Assembly: GCA_022925895.1 (NCBI GenBank)
Contig: JAKSYS010000080.1
Coordinates: 62,001-126,000, forward strand
Reading direction: 5' to 3'
Length of the DNA stretch: 64,000 bases
Source of the DNA: Fragilaria crotonensis
Taxonomy: Eukaryota > Bacillariophyta > Fragilariophyceae > Fragilariales > Fragilariaceae
Part shown: positions 55,553 to 64,000 of the stretch, in pieces
Numbering within the stretch: position 1 is the first letter of the stretch
How the letters are laid out: each line of letters starts with the position of its first letter
Notes under the pieces: generated by a model
Seen by the model: the letters and a program-made list of their open reading frames with translations, nothing else
Told to the model about the DNA's origin: nothing
The model's database searches: none
Made by a program: the position numbers and the translations under genes

Positions 55553-57056
55553 ATGAAAACATTCAAGGTCAACATCCCGTCGTTGCTGTTCCTTGCAGGA
55601 GTGTTGTGGATATCTTTTCCCCCCCGAGCACATTCATTAAAGGCGCCAGATCTAGCTCGGCGTCGGATTCTTTCGTGGACGACCAGCACAGTCGTACCGA
55701 TAATTTTGTGTAATCCCATCGTGGCGTTCGCTAGTGAGGAGCGTTCAGACATCACCTTACGTATAGAGCGTGGACAGCGAGCTGGAATCGAACTGTGCGA
55801 TACTTTCTTGGAAGGAAGACAAGCAGTGACCGTCAAGTCTGTGTCTGCTGATGCCGCCATCAAACATGTTGTTCCGGGGATGGTTGTTGTCGACTACCAA
55901 GATGCGAAGTCAGTGGTAAAACGAATACACGAAGGTCCCTTCCCGGTTGATCTCAAACTCATCAATCTTAACGGTCAAGATAGTGAAGACAAAGCGTTCG
56001 TGAGGAGCCCTTCTGGGAATGCCCCGCTGTCTACCGAAGTGAATGGCCTCGTTATTCGGACTGTGCGACAGGTGAACGCTGGAGAGAAGGTTCGTCGTGG
56101 AGATCTGGTCGAATTTGTCTATGAGGCCCGCATGATCAGCCAGACCCAATCTATGATTCGTCTGCCCAAAGAGGGACAGGGCAGCCGTACCAATACGTGG
56201 TTGGTTCAGGAAGGTCCGGCCATACCTAGGGAATCGTGAATCAGACGAAAACACGTGATACCCTGGAGGTGAAAATTGCTTCCATTCTGAGTCGTGGTGA
56301 CGCAACGTGAAGCAGAGGCTGGCGCTATTATCATGTGCATGACGCAAAGTGAAAATTTGCTGACGGTCAGTGAAAAATTGCTGACGGTCAGTAAAATTGC
56401 TGACGGTCAGCAAAATTTGCTTATGGTCAGTAAAAATTGCTGACGGTCAGTAAAAATTTGCTGACGGTCAAGAGAAATTACTGACGTAAGAACATACTAT
56501 GTCCCGAAAACTTCTTAAAGACAAATCAGATTTTCTGACGGTCAGCAATTATTTACTGACGGTCAGTGATTTTGCTGACGGTCAGTAAATATTTACTGTC
56601 GGTCAGCAATTTTTTACTGACGGTCAGCAATTTTTTACTTACGAAGAGAAAACCTTGCCGGCTCGTTTGCTTCGACCAATGGAGCTACAAATCTCGCAAT
56701 ACATACAAATGGGAAGATCCCTGCACATATCTGACAACGGTCATAAACTTAACGGCTGAAACGTGCTTGGGCCGGACCTTCCAGGTGATCTTATTCCCGG
56801 AGTCGATCTAGGTCTGTACGACATGCGACCTGGCGAAGTGCGCGTGCTACAGAGTACGTATGACAATTTTATTGAAACCGATATCACCGTTTATGAAACT
56901 CACATTATTGCAATTCATTTGTTGGTACTATTACCAGTACCAAGTCTTTTAGCGTACGGAAGTCGAGGAAGCAAATTATTTCAAATCCCGCCAAGCACAA
57001 CGCTGTTCTGGACTGTTCAGATGATTCGCGTTAATTTCATTGGTGAAGCAACATAA
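55553..57056 (+). CDS. FKBP: FKBP-type peptidyl-prolyl isomerase, thylakoid-lumen type, three exons
   Basis: Catalyses proline cis-trans isomerisation, probably in the thylakoid lumen. Start ATG at 55553. Exons 55553-56213, 56785-56853 and 56953-57056 give 277 residues. Intron 1 (56214-56784) is 571 nt, starts GTCCGG and ends CCTTCCAG; intron 2 (56854-56952) is 99 nt. The N-terminus has a hydrophobic signal, then an SLKAP plastid-type stretch, then twin/triple arginine plus hydrophobic core ending AFASE, as in lumenal Tat substrates. The FKBP fold appears as GDLVEFVYEARM, then across intron 1 GDLIPGVDLGLYDMRPGEVR, and across intron 2 YGSRGSKLFQIPPSTTLFW. Several active-site aromatic residues of FKBP12 are not conserved, so catalysis may be weak. 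The N-terminal domain (residues 60-180) is not recognised. Confidence 0.88.
56209..56782 (+). repeat. 13-bp inverted repeat straddling the borders of FKBP intron 1
   Basis: GGAAGGTCCGGCC (56209-56221) is exactly reverse-complementary to GGCCGGACCTTCC (56770-56782). The donor GT lies inside the left arm and the acceptor AG ends two bases past the right arm. A CAG lies just outside each 12-bp core (56207-56209 and 56782-56784). The interior has at least eight exact copies of the palindromic 11-mer CTGACGGTCAG plus three variants, separated by AAAAATT-type spacers. Confidence 0.9.
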
Positions 57057-57844
57057 TAGCCATGCCTCGTGCATTTGTGAAATAAAGGCGAACGTCTGGT
57101 ATGCAAGGACACATCGATCCCGCTATACTTGTCCTGATCGAACAGCGACGCGAGTCGCACCTCCTCCTTCAAAGTTGTTTTCAAATACTGCATTCTATCC
57201 ATGGGTTAAGTAAAGATATTCGAGTGGAATCTGTCATTGCCGAGATGTCAAGTTCTTTATCGGGTTCCACCTGTGGGTATTCCTTGTAGTCTTCCTTATC
57301 GTGAAGTAAGGGCTGCTTCCTTCGCCTCCACTTCTTGGTCCTTGTACCGCAACCCTCAACTTCAAATACCTTTCCCAAAGCCTCGAAAACCACCTTTTCG
57401 AGTGACAGTGCTCCCAACACGTACGTAAACCGAGTACGGACGCGAGGATAGTACGTTATGCCTATCGAATGGCACTTTATTAGCCGTACATGTAAAATGC
57501 AGAGTCGCGTAGGTCGTACCTCGTATCAAGAGGTAGAGCGTACAGTACTGGTACCAAAAACCAAAAGTATGGAGATAGGCGATAGTATGCATAGATGCAT
57601 AGGACCAGGTACCAGGTGCACCAGTAGCATACGCACCCGGAACATATATGCATACCAATACGACGGTACAGTAATACAGTACCAGTACACCAGACAAAAC
57701 GACCAAACCATTTGAGCTTCCGAAACCGACGTGCTCGATGCTTCGATGTGATAGACCTTTCTGCGACAAAGCACGACCTATGACTCCATGACGAACGTGC
57801 TCAACAAGTGTTTCCCATGCTAAAGTTTCACTATGGTGGGCCAT
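57017..57844 (-). CDS. Unknown spliced gene, partly supported
   Basis: The minus-strand ATG at 57844 opens MAHHSETLAWETLVEHVRHG and runs to about 57690. A downstream reading (about 57425-57271) gives a basic segment KKWRRRKQPLLHDKEDYKEY. A good 83-nt intron (57270-57188, CAG|GTGG to GCAG) at phase 0 then joins YLKTTLKEEVRLASLFDQDK and 57 codons to a stop at 57017. The first intron (about 57690-57430), full of GTAC repeats, is needed but its borders could not be fixed. The final exon overlaps the end of the convergent FKBP gene by 40 bp. The first ATG overlaps the divergent FkbM gene start by 12 bp. A small mitochondrial or ribosomal protein is possible from the basic composition, but this is not identified. 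Confidence 0.45.
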
Positions 57845-58800
57845 GCAGTCAAACAACGTCAAAGAAAGGGACTCGGCGTCATTCAAGTGTCATTCATTTT
57901 CGTGTTAGGCTACTTCCTTGGTCATCTCAATTTGTATTCCCAATTCGGTGGTACGAGTACAAGTAGCAGTTTTGCCGATCGTAATGTTCTCCCTGGTGAC
58001 AGCGGACGCTTGACCGGTTTCAATCCCATCAGCACTGGCTCTTCTGGTCGAGAATATGGAAATGGATGGCATTCGGTAGAAGTTTTCTATGGAAAATCAG
58101 ATCATTTGGAAAGGAACCTTCCAATGACGTACCGTGGTTTTCACAAGCTCGGCAAGACGAAGTTGTCAGCAGGTTACTCAGGGGAAAGAGAAACGGATTC
58201 TTTGTTGATTTGGCTGCGAACGACGCCGCCATTCTTTCGAATACCTACAGTTTGGAGAAGAAATTTGGCTGGACGGGCTTATGTATTGAACCGAACCCAA
58301 TCTACTGGGCAAATCTCACATACCGAGAATGCCAGGTTGTTGCTGCCGTCGTTGGCAAAGAGAGGATGGAAGAAGTCCTTTTTCGATTTGATAATGGAGA
58401 TCATGGAGGAATTGTCGGCGATGGATTTGATAATGGAAAGAGGCATGGAAGGGTTTCTGATCCAAGATACACTGTCACTCTCAAGGAGATTCTTGAGCGA
58501 TTCAATGCTCCGGAACTTATAGACTATCTTTCGTTGGACGTTGAGGGAGCGGAGGAGTTTATCATCAAGGAATTCCCATTGACCAAGTACAAGGTTTCGC
58601 TCATGACGATTGAGAGACCAAAGGAACCTTTGAGAGCACTGCTTGATCAGAACGGTTATAAATTTGTCAAACGTCTTAGCACTTGGGGCGAGACATTGTG
58701 GGCGCACGAATCGATAACGGGGGCGTTGGATCTGTCAATCCTCGACGAGTTCACTCCTACGAAAAAGCCCAAATCGTCGATCGAGGTCATACAGAAGTGA
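57833..58800 (+). CDS. FkbM-family methyltransferase, type II membrane protein, one-base break
   Basis: An S-adenosylmethionine-dependent methyltransferase of the FkbM class, probably in the Golgi or ER. Start ATG at 57833. Residues about 15-40 form one membrane anchor (VIQVSFIFVLGYFLGHL). The catalytic domain needs one A restored in the run at 58110-58112, giving 323 codons including stop. It then contains WFSQARQDEVVSRLL, the SAM loop FVDLAANDAAILSNT, LCIEPNP and the conserved YLSLDVEGAEE with its Asp-Glu pair. These match FkbM proteins of diatoms, which may act on glycans or lipids; the substrate is unknown. The single break at an A run suggests an assembly error. Convergent with the SERBP1-like gene, 181 bp away. 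Confidence 0.87.
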
Positions 58801-58981
58801 ATAACTGAACGATTGCACAGCGACCCTAACGAATGTACAGTGATTTAAACGACCGTCTCAGCAAAGATATTACTAAGCGCATTTCAGCTATTACATTCCT
58901 TAAGCTTTTCCGTTGAGCCGACGAGATTATGCAACGTACTCGTAGTACCTGGTACTGCAGAAAGGAACCGCGGCCAAAGAG

Positions 58982-60220
58982 TTAAGCAAGTGACGGGAAC
59001 GATGCAGGGTCCAAAGGGTTGACTTGGCTGGTTCTTGCGGTTGAACGGCCACGCCCGCGTCCTCTATCACCGCCGCGTCCATCGCGACCACGACCTCCAT
59101 CACGACCGCGTCCTCCATCACGACCGCGGCCCCTTCCTCCACGACCTCCTCTATCACCGCGTCCTCGCCCGCCACGTCCCCCTTCGTCCGGTGCAGTATC
59201 GCTGGACACGACCTTGAAACTTGGTACGATCGTGACCTTCTTCTTTCCTTCCCTGACTCTCTCGCGTTGTTTGTTTTCGCCCATTACCAAGAAATCTTCC
59301 TCCGTAGTTGCTTTAGGTTGGACGGAAGCGAATACATTTTCAACTTGACGAGTCGCCTTCGGTGCGAAGAGTTCGTTGGCGGGGCGGGCCTTGGTCTTCA
59401 GGTACTCGTCGTAGGAGATGGTGTTGTCCACTTCCTCGACGAGCACTTCCTCCTCAATGGGTTCTGGTTCCTGTTCCTCCTTCGTGGTGGCATCCTCAGC
59501 CTTTTCGAGCGTCTGAACATCGCTTTCATCGATTGGACCTTCCGCCTTTTTCGCTTCCGTCTTGTCAGATCCCCAGTTTCTCGCGCCAGCCCCTTCTTTC
59601 TTGATTTCGTGACCACGTCCGGTGCCAGATCTTCGGTCGTATGCGCGCTTTCCAGCTCTGGCAGGTGCTTGTTCTCCGCGTCCGTGCTTGGTGTTCCTGT
59701 CGTTGTTGTTGGGACGTCTTGAGAGGGATTAGTGCGATGCATGAATGAATAATAAAGGTTTTGGTAGACACAACACACTGCCTAATGCAGTACTCAGTAC
59801 CAAAGCAATCGGAGAAAGGTGAACGTCATGCTGTGTTCGATGGTTGATTCAATGGCACCACAACATCGAGTTCCAGTGCGAGTAGCATCAGAGAGACGTA
59901 CCTGTGCTCTTTGACATTCTCTGTCACGGCGGGCGTCGAAGCAGGCTTCGTTGGGACGGACTGAACCTTTGGCGGGGCCTGCACAACGGGCTCGTCGTCG
60001 TCGTCGTCCAGCGCAGCGAAGAAATTCTTCGACTACATATTTGCGGAGAGGAAAGATAAGACCACGTGATGGGTGAGTCGATTTTTGTACATGTCAAAGC
60101 GCTAATAGCTACCAATAGCTAACCAACAAACACTAGCCAGCTAAACGTGTTTACAGGACAGCATCGGCCCGATGGTTATGCTGTTGAAAGATCGGGGTTA
60201 TGGCGGGTGCGCCTTACCAT
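58982..60220 (-). CDS. SERBP1: SERBP1/HABP4 (Stm1)-like mRNA and ribosome-binding protein, three exons
   Basis: Ribosome-associated, intrinsically disordered RNA-binding protein that can bind idle 80S ribosomes. Exon 1 supplies only the start ATG (60218-60220, followed by GTAAGG). Intron 1 is 60217-60033 (185 nt). Exon 2 is 60032-59902 (SKNFFAALDDDDDEP and an acidic Val/Pro region). Intron 2 is 59901-59718 (184 nt, GTACGT to AAG). Exon 3 is 59717-58982, giving 289 residues in total. The family signature is RAYDRRSGTGRGHEIKKEGAGARNWG. A second conserved helix is SYDEYLKTK, and the C-terminus is an RG/RGG-rich tract ending NPLDPASFPSLA. RGG repeats bind RNA and are arginine-methylation targets in relatives. 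Confidence 0.92.
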
Positions 60221-61156
60221 GGTTGCTCAGTAGACACCGTACTTCAGTAATCTACAATCTATCCTGTGAGCTGTGAGCGACGACGACGCTAATTGTCAGG
60301 TGGCAATGATCAAGTGTCAAGTGTACAGTCTGAAAGCCCTCGCTCGGTTGAAAGTACGATGAGGAACGTACGGAGCAGAGTATCGGTCTTGGTTTGTTGG
60401 TCAACCACGTTTGTGCACCACAGGTTTTGCTCGTCTCGGATCGGATATTGACATTTTGGCTTCATCTACTGTCGTTTGTATCGGTATCACACTCAAGTAT
60501 ACTGGTCCGTACTACTACCTGGTACAGTACCAGGTCAGGCAGTATTTTCGCACTCCGGTAGAGGCTTCGAGTGTCAAGTGTCAAGTACTGGAGTACGTAC
60601 TACAGTACTGTTGTACTAAAAATACACGCAAAGCAAGTATGCATATAGAGTACAGACAGTATCAGGTACTTGTATCAGGTACCTGGTGTATCAGGTATCA
60701 GGTATCAGGTATCAGGTATGATATCAGGTATAGTCTGATCGTCCTCCTTTCTATTGGTACAAGGTACAAGTAGTACACCTTAGCACACCTACGGTAGACA
60801 ACAAGAAAACCACAAGTATGATACGCTCTAGTAGAGTCGCAAGTACTACTACAAGTACTTGTACTACAAGGATGATACAAGTACATACCAGGGGTAATAC
60901 CGTATTCCGAACCCGGTACTTGAGTACTGTACTCCAGTACCTGGTACTCAGTTCATGCGCTCGAGTACAAGGTTCACATTGGGTCGAAAATGTGCTCTCT
61001 ATGTGCAAAATGACGTTCCGAGTAGGTTCATAGTTCACACAACTCATCATCAGATCCTATCAGCGATCAGCATACCTACAACTTCTACTCTCTTCTGCCA
61101 AAGATCACGCCGACAACCTTTCTGGTGTACGTATTCTCAGTGTTAGTCTCGACACA
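60221..61156. promoter_or_regulatory. Divergent promoter space, GTAC-rich
   Basis: Between the SERBP1-like gene and the cardiolipin-synthase-like gene. 60490-60960 is packed with GTAC, CCAGGTAC and GTACTTG palindromes plus the TATCAGG repeat. No supported gene. Confidence 0.45.
60689..60716. repeat. Microsatellite TATCAGG x 4
   Basis: Four perfect copies of TATCAGG, with GTATCAGGT variants on either side. Confidence 0.95.
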
Positions 61157-62081
61157 ATGTTGAGTGGTTGGATTCGTCACGGAACGACGGTACACTGTAC
61201 CTTGAGAAGGACTTCAGCGAACTCGGTGCTGACGACTCAACGATTCAGAGCGCTGGGATATTTGGTTAGAGCAGACATTCATTTGCGTAGGGGCCTTCAC
61301 GAAAATCATCAACTCGTGGGAAGGAGCTTTCGAACTTACTCCACCAGCTCGCAGCGCCCCAGTGATGATGGCAAGAAAGAGGCACCGATCAGGAAGAGAC
61401 GAGATCTTTTGATTAGTTGGATGCATCAGCTTCGATCGCCGCCGAACATCATTACATCTATGCGAATTCTTTCGACACCATACCTGTCGTACCTGATAGT
61501 CGCCGAGCATTATGAATGGGCCCTTTGTGGATGCTTTGTCGCTTCAGCATCAGATCTGATAGATGGATGGATCGCCAGAACGTTCAGCATGAACACAGTT
61601 TTGGGCTCATACCTTGACCCGCTCGCAGACAAAACTCTAGTGAATACAGTTGCAGTATCTCTTTGGTACGTTGAACTTCTTCCGACTCCGTTGGTAGCCT
61701 TATGGGCACTCAGGGACGTGGGGTTGTGCATCGGCACGTACAGGTATGTTGCACTAATGACTGAGAAAGAGAGATATGTTGCGAATCCAGGCACAACCCC
61801 GCTCAAAGTATCGGCGACTCGGATAAGCAAAGTCAACACTGGCATGCAGTTCATAACTCTTTCGGCTGCTCTTTTGCAACCGATATACGGCATGGATCCT
61901 ATAATGTTACAATCATTCTGGTGAGTTGTACTGGTACCACAACAGCCGTTATTCCTGACCCTGCAGTACACATCTCACGAGCGTTCCTAGCTGGCTAACT
62001 GCTGCAACAACAATCGCCTCGGCCATTAGCTATATTAATTATGATGCATTCAGCGAAAGTGGCAATCAAACACCAAAGTGA
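61157..62081 (+). CDS. CRLS1: CDP-alcohol phosphatidyltransferase, cardiolipin-synthase-like, two exons
   Basis: Transfers a phosphatidyl group from CDP-diacylglycerol; in the mitochondrial inner membrane the family member is cardiolipin synthase. Exon 1 is 61157-61920; the intron 61921-61990 (70 nt, GTGAGT to CTAG) is phase 2; exon 2 is 61991-62081, giving 284 residues. The N-terminal 80 residues are basic and serine-rich, a probable mitochondrial presequence. RSPPNIITSMRILSTPYLSY begins the domain. The catalytic motif D-x2-D-G-x2-A-R-x8-G-x3-D-x3-D is complete (DLIDGWIARTF, VLGSYLDPLADK, near residues 133-160). Several hydrophobic helices follow, and exon 2 adds WLTAATTIASAISYI as the last one. 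Phosphatidylglycerophosphate synthase is an alternative, but the presequence and pattern favour cardiolipin synthase. Confidence 0.9.
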
Positions 62082-63263
62082 AGATGATGAATTGGACTAC
62101 GATCCGTTGCAACCTCATCTGCGCCTCCAGGTGACATGAACGTCACGATCACGGGTGTGCTCATAAGAGAATAAAAATCAATGCATCGTTCTTCACATTC
62201 ATGTTGATGGTGATGCATACCATCTCTCATTGTTGAATCAGGAATCAAGTGCATCGGGTCGTCTCAAATTCTGCACTTGGTTAAAACTTGCTTATGCTGT
62301 TGCTTCCATCGTAGTACCGTTGCTATGGCTTGGACTAGCGAATCTCTTATTTTCTCCCGACGTGCACGAATTCGAAGAGATAGTACCGGGTAGCTCGTTG
62401 CGAATTCATAGCCAATGTCGCTTTGGTACGGACGACGAAGACGGACATACCTGACAAAAGAATTTGCTACGTCATATTTTAGAGGGTGTGCTCGGCTGAA
62501 GATGTTGCGAGTGGCGATACTTACTATCTAGTCACCCAGATATCATGGAGCAAAGTGTGGGGAGTTGGTATGGTTCTATAGCACAAGTACCCAACTGCGC
62601 TTTATGTCGAGGATAAGCGTTTACTAGTCCTCGACGGTACCGTTGCTGAAGGTTGGATTAATTTCTGCTGTCACTCAATCAAATATCAACCACAATTTTG
62701 TGCTTATCCAACATGTGCTTTTGCGCAAACCACAATCAGCACCAATATAAGCTGTTGAATGAATCCAATTTCCTTCGGAACACAGGCACTTACCAAGGCA
62801 ACCAAAACCATAGTTTGACGCGAAGAGCATTCTCAATCAGTTCTCATTGCTGGAGTCATTGGTTGACAGAATTGTTCAGAAATAAGGCAGCGCAGACTTG
62901 TCCCATTTGGAGTTACAGGAGGATCTATTTGTACTTGTTAAAGGGATCTAACTCCCATGCTCACAATTCATCAAAGGTACCCAACTTTTCACTGCAGACT
63001 TGTACTGTTTGAAGTTACAGGATCTTCTAGTACTTGTCAATGGGATCTAACCCCCATACTCACAATTCATTGAAGGTACCCTTTGACAAATGCCCAAAAG
63101 TGCTACTCTGATTGCGGGGAGGCTGCAAAGAAATTCTGCAGTCTTCAAGTTGCTTTCAGGAGATGGCAAGGCTTTTCTTGGACTCTTGTTAAATTGAATT
63201 AGCAATGATGCCCCAGGATGGCTGATTACATCCGACAGAGTTACGGATGGCAATGGTTATGCT
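62082..63263. other. Intergenic region with a local duplication
   Basis: No supported gene. A 74-codon frame at 62230-62454 has a hydrophobic stretch but no family. From about 62895 to 63090 two roughly 102-bp copies repeat GGATCTAAC.CCCAT.CTCACAATTCAT, with about 20% differences. Confidence 0.5.
62895..63090. repeat. Diverged 102-bp tandem duplication
   Basis: GACTTG...AGTTACAGGA...TACTTGT.AA.GGGATCTAAC followed by CACAATTCAT..AAGGTACCC occurs at 62895 and again at about 62997, with point differences and small gaps. Confidence 0.8.
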
Positions 63264-63271
63264 ATGTACAG

Positions 63272-63897
63272 CAGGGGTCGGTGATACGTTACTGGACCAC
63301 CAGTTAACTGCAGTTAGTTAACTGCAGTGACCAACTTTTAAAGAAATCACGACAGTTAACTAACCAACTACTGTGACTCCTCGAGTGACTTAACTAACTA
63401 CTGAAACTTGTTGCTTACTTAACTAAAAACTGCAACGTCCAGTAGGATACTACTGAGACAGGGCGGGGTTAACTAAGTTAAAGGGTAACTGGCTGGTCGT
63501 GGGTGCGAGTAATTATGTACTAGGGATACGTAGAGAAATGCGTAGGAAATGATTGGTGTTCGCAACATAGTTTAAGTGGATATTGATGACGTATGCCCTG
63601 ATTTCTGTTGGAACTCACCAGAATCCCTCAAAACTCGGGTACTGTACGTATGTATAGTAATGATTACTATGCTACTACACCACTGGTACCGTCTGCAGTA
63701 TAACTGCAATTAACTATGAAATTCACAAATAACTGAATACTGGAGGCTAAAAAACATAAGTATTTCCGGTGACTAGTTACTGAGAATTGCGTATTGCAGT
63801 ACCAGTAACCAACCATACGTACTTCGCAGTACTAAGTTGCAACTGCTGAAGGCAGCGTAAGTCCAGTACAGTTAAAGTTTAACTTCACCGACCCCTG
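63272..63897. mobile_element. Non-autonomous hAT-type element (MITE) with 8-bp target duplication
   Basis: A 626-bp segment starts CAGGGGTCGGTGA and ends with the exact reverse complement TCACCGACCCCTG. The 8-bp sequence ATGTACAG flanks both ends (63264-63271 and 63898-63905). The ends carry many AGTTAACT motifs, subterminal repeats different from those of the first element. No coding capacity. TIR sequence CAGGGGTCGG is typical of hAT families. Confidence 0.92.
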
Positions 63898-63905
63898 ATG
63901 TACAG

Positions 63906-64000
63906 TATGGCTGGTTTCACCTCCAAGTTACATGTAGTACAACTAGTGTAGGAATAGTAGAAAATCTAGTGACGTCTGGATTGAAAGTCAAATCCGGCAT
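63906..64000. other. Window edge, no feature seen
   Basis: The 95 bases after the right target duplication contain no supported gene. Confidence 0.5.

Noticed and set aside
62230-62454. Small membrane protein gene
   Set aside because: One hydrophobic stretch in 74 codons with no ATG context, homology or neighbours to support it.

Overview
The window looks like nuclear DNA of a photosynthetic stramenopile, most likely a pennate diatom. Supporting signs: compact protein genes with mostly short GT-AG introns (58 to 185 nt), a thylakoid-lumen FKBP with a two-step plastid presequence, a helicase-associated (HA) repeat protein of the kind common in diatoms, an FkbM-type membrane methyltransferase, Ty1/copia-like elements, and very GTAC-rich intergenic DNA. 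The species cannot be fixed from the sequence alone.

Layout: 1-3117 is the 3' part of a large Ser/Ala/Gln-rich protein of unknown function. 4445-6290 is a dead PIF/Harbinger-type transposon. 7190-7450 is a copia integrase relic. 8120-17171 carries three transposon-type genes (a Plavaka/CACTA-like transposase, a convergent unknown protein, and a third acidic protein), all with frame breaks. 17750-18812 holds copia debris. 19697-21363 has a secreted MsrA-type methionine sulfoxide reductase and a broken DUF6544-like fragment. 21.4-27.3 kb has no convincing gene but two related 40-bp satellite arrays. 27.4-31.4 kb has GRASP (Golgi stacking), SF3B4 (splicing) and a membrane protein of unknown function. 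31802-32443 is a small hAT-type element with a perfect 8-bp target duplication. 34.8-41.9 kb has the HA-repeat protein, prefoldin subunit 4 and a full Sin3 corepressor. 42401-54132 is an 11.7-kb young copia-type retrotransposon on the minus strand with near-identical LTRs and a 5-bp target duplication. 55.5-62.1 kb is gene-dense: lumenal FKBP, an unknown spliced gene, an FkbM methyltransferase, a SERBP1/HABP4-like RNA-binding protein and a cardiolipin-synthase-like enzyme. 63272-63897 is a second hAT-type small element.

The host genes are mostly housekeeping: RNA splicing, translation-associated RNA binding, protein folding, chromatin repression, Golgi structure, mitochondrial lipid synthesis and redox repair. 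They are not an operon or a pathway cluster. Several sit in tight convergent pairs (GRASP/SF3B4, HA protein/prefoldin, FkbM/SERBP1).

The most notable findings are the roughly 5.3 kb of unrecognised reading frames between the 5' LTR and gag of the young retrotransposon; a 571-nt FKBP intron whose borders lie in a 13-bp inverted repeat and which is filled with 11-bp palindromes; two intact small hAT elements; and the GTAC-palindrome landscape between genes. Conserved genes (SF3B4, FkbM) carry single-base breaks at short homopolymer runs. Some of the frame breaks in the mobile elements may therefore be assembly errors rather than decay.
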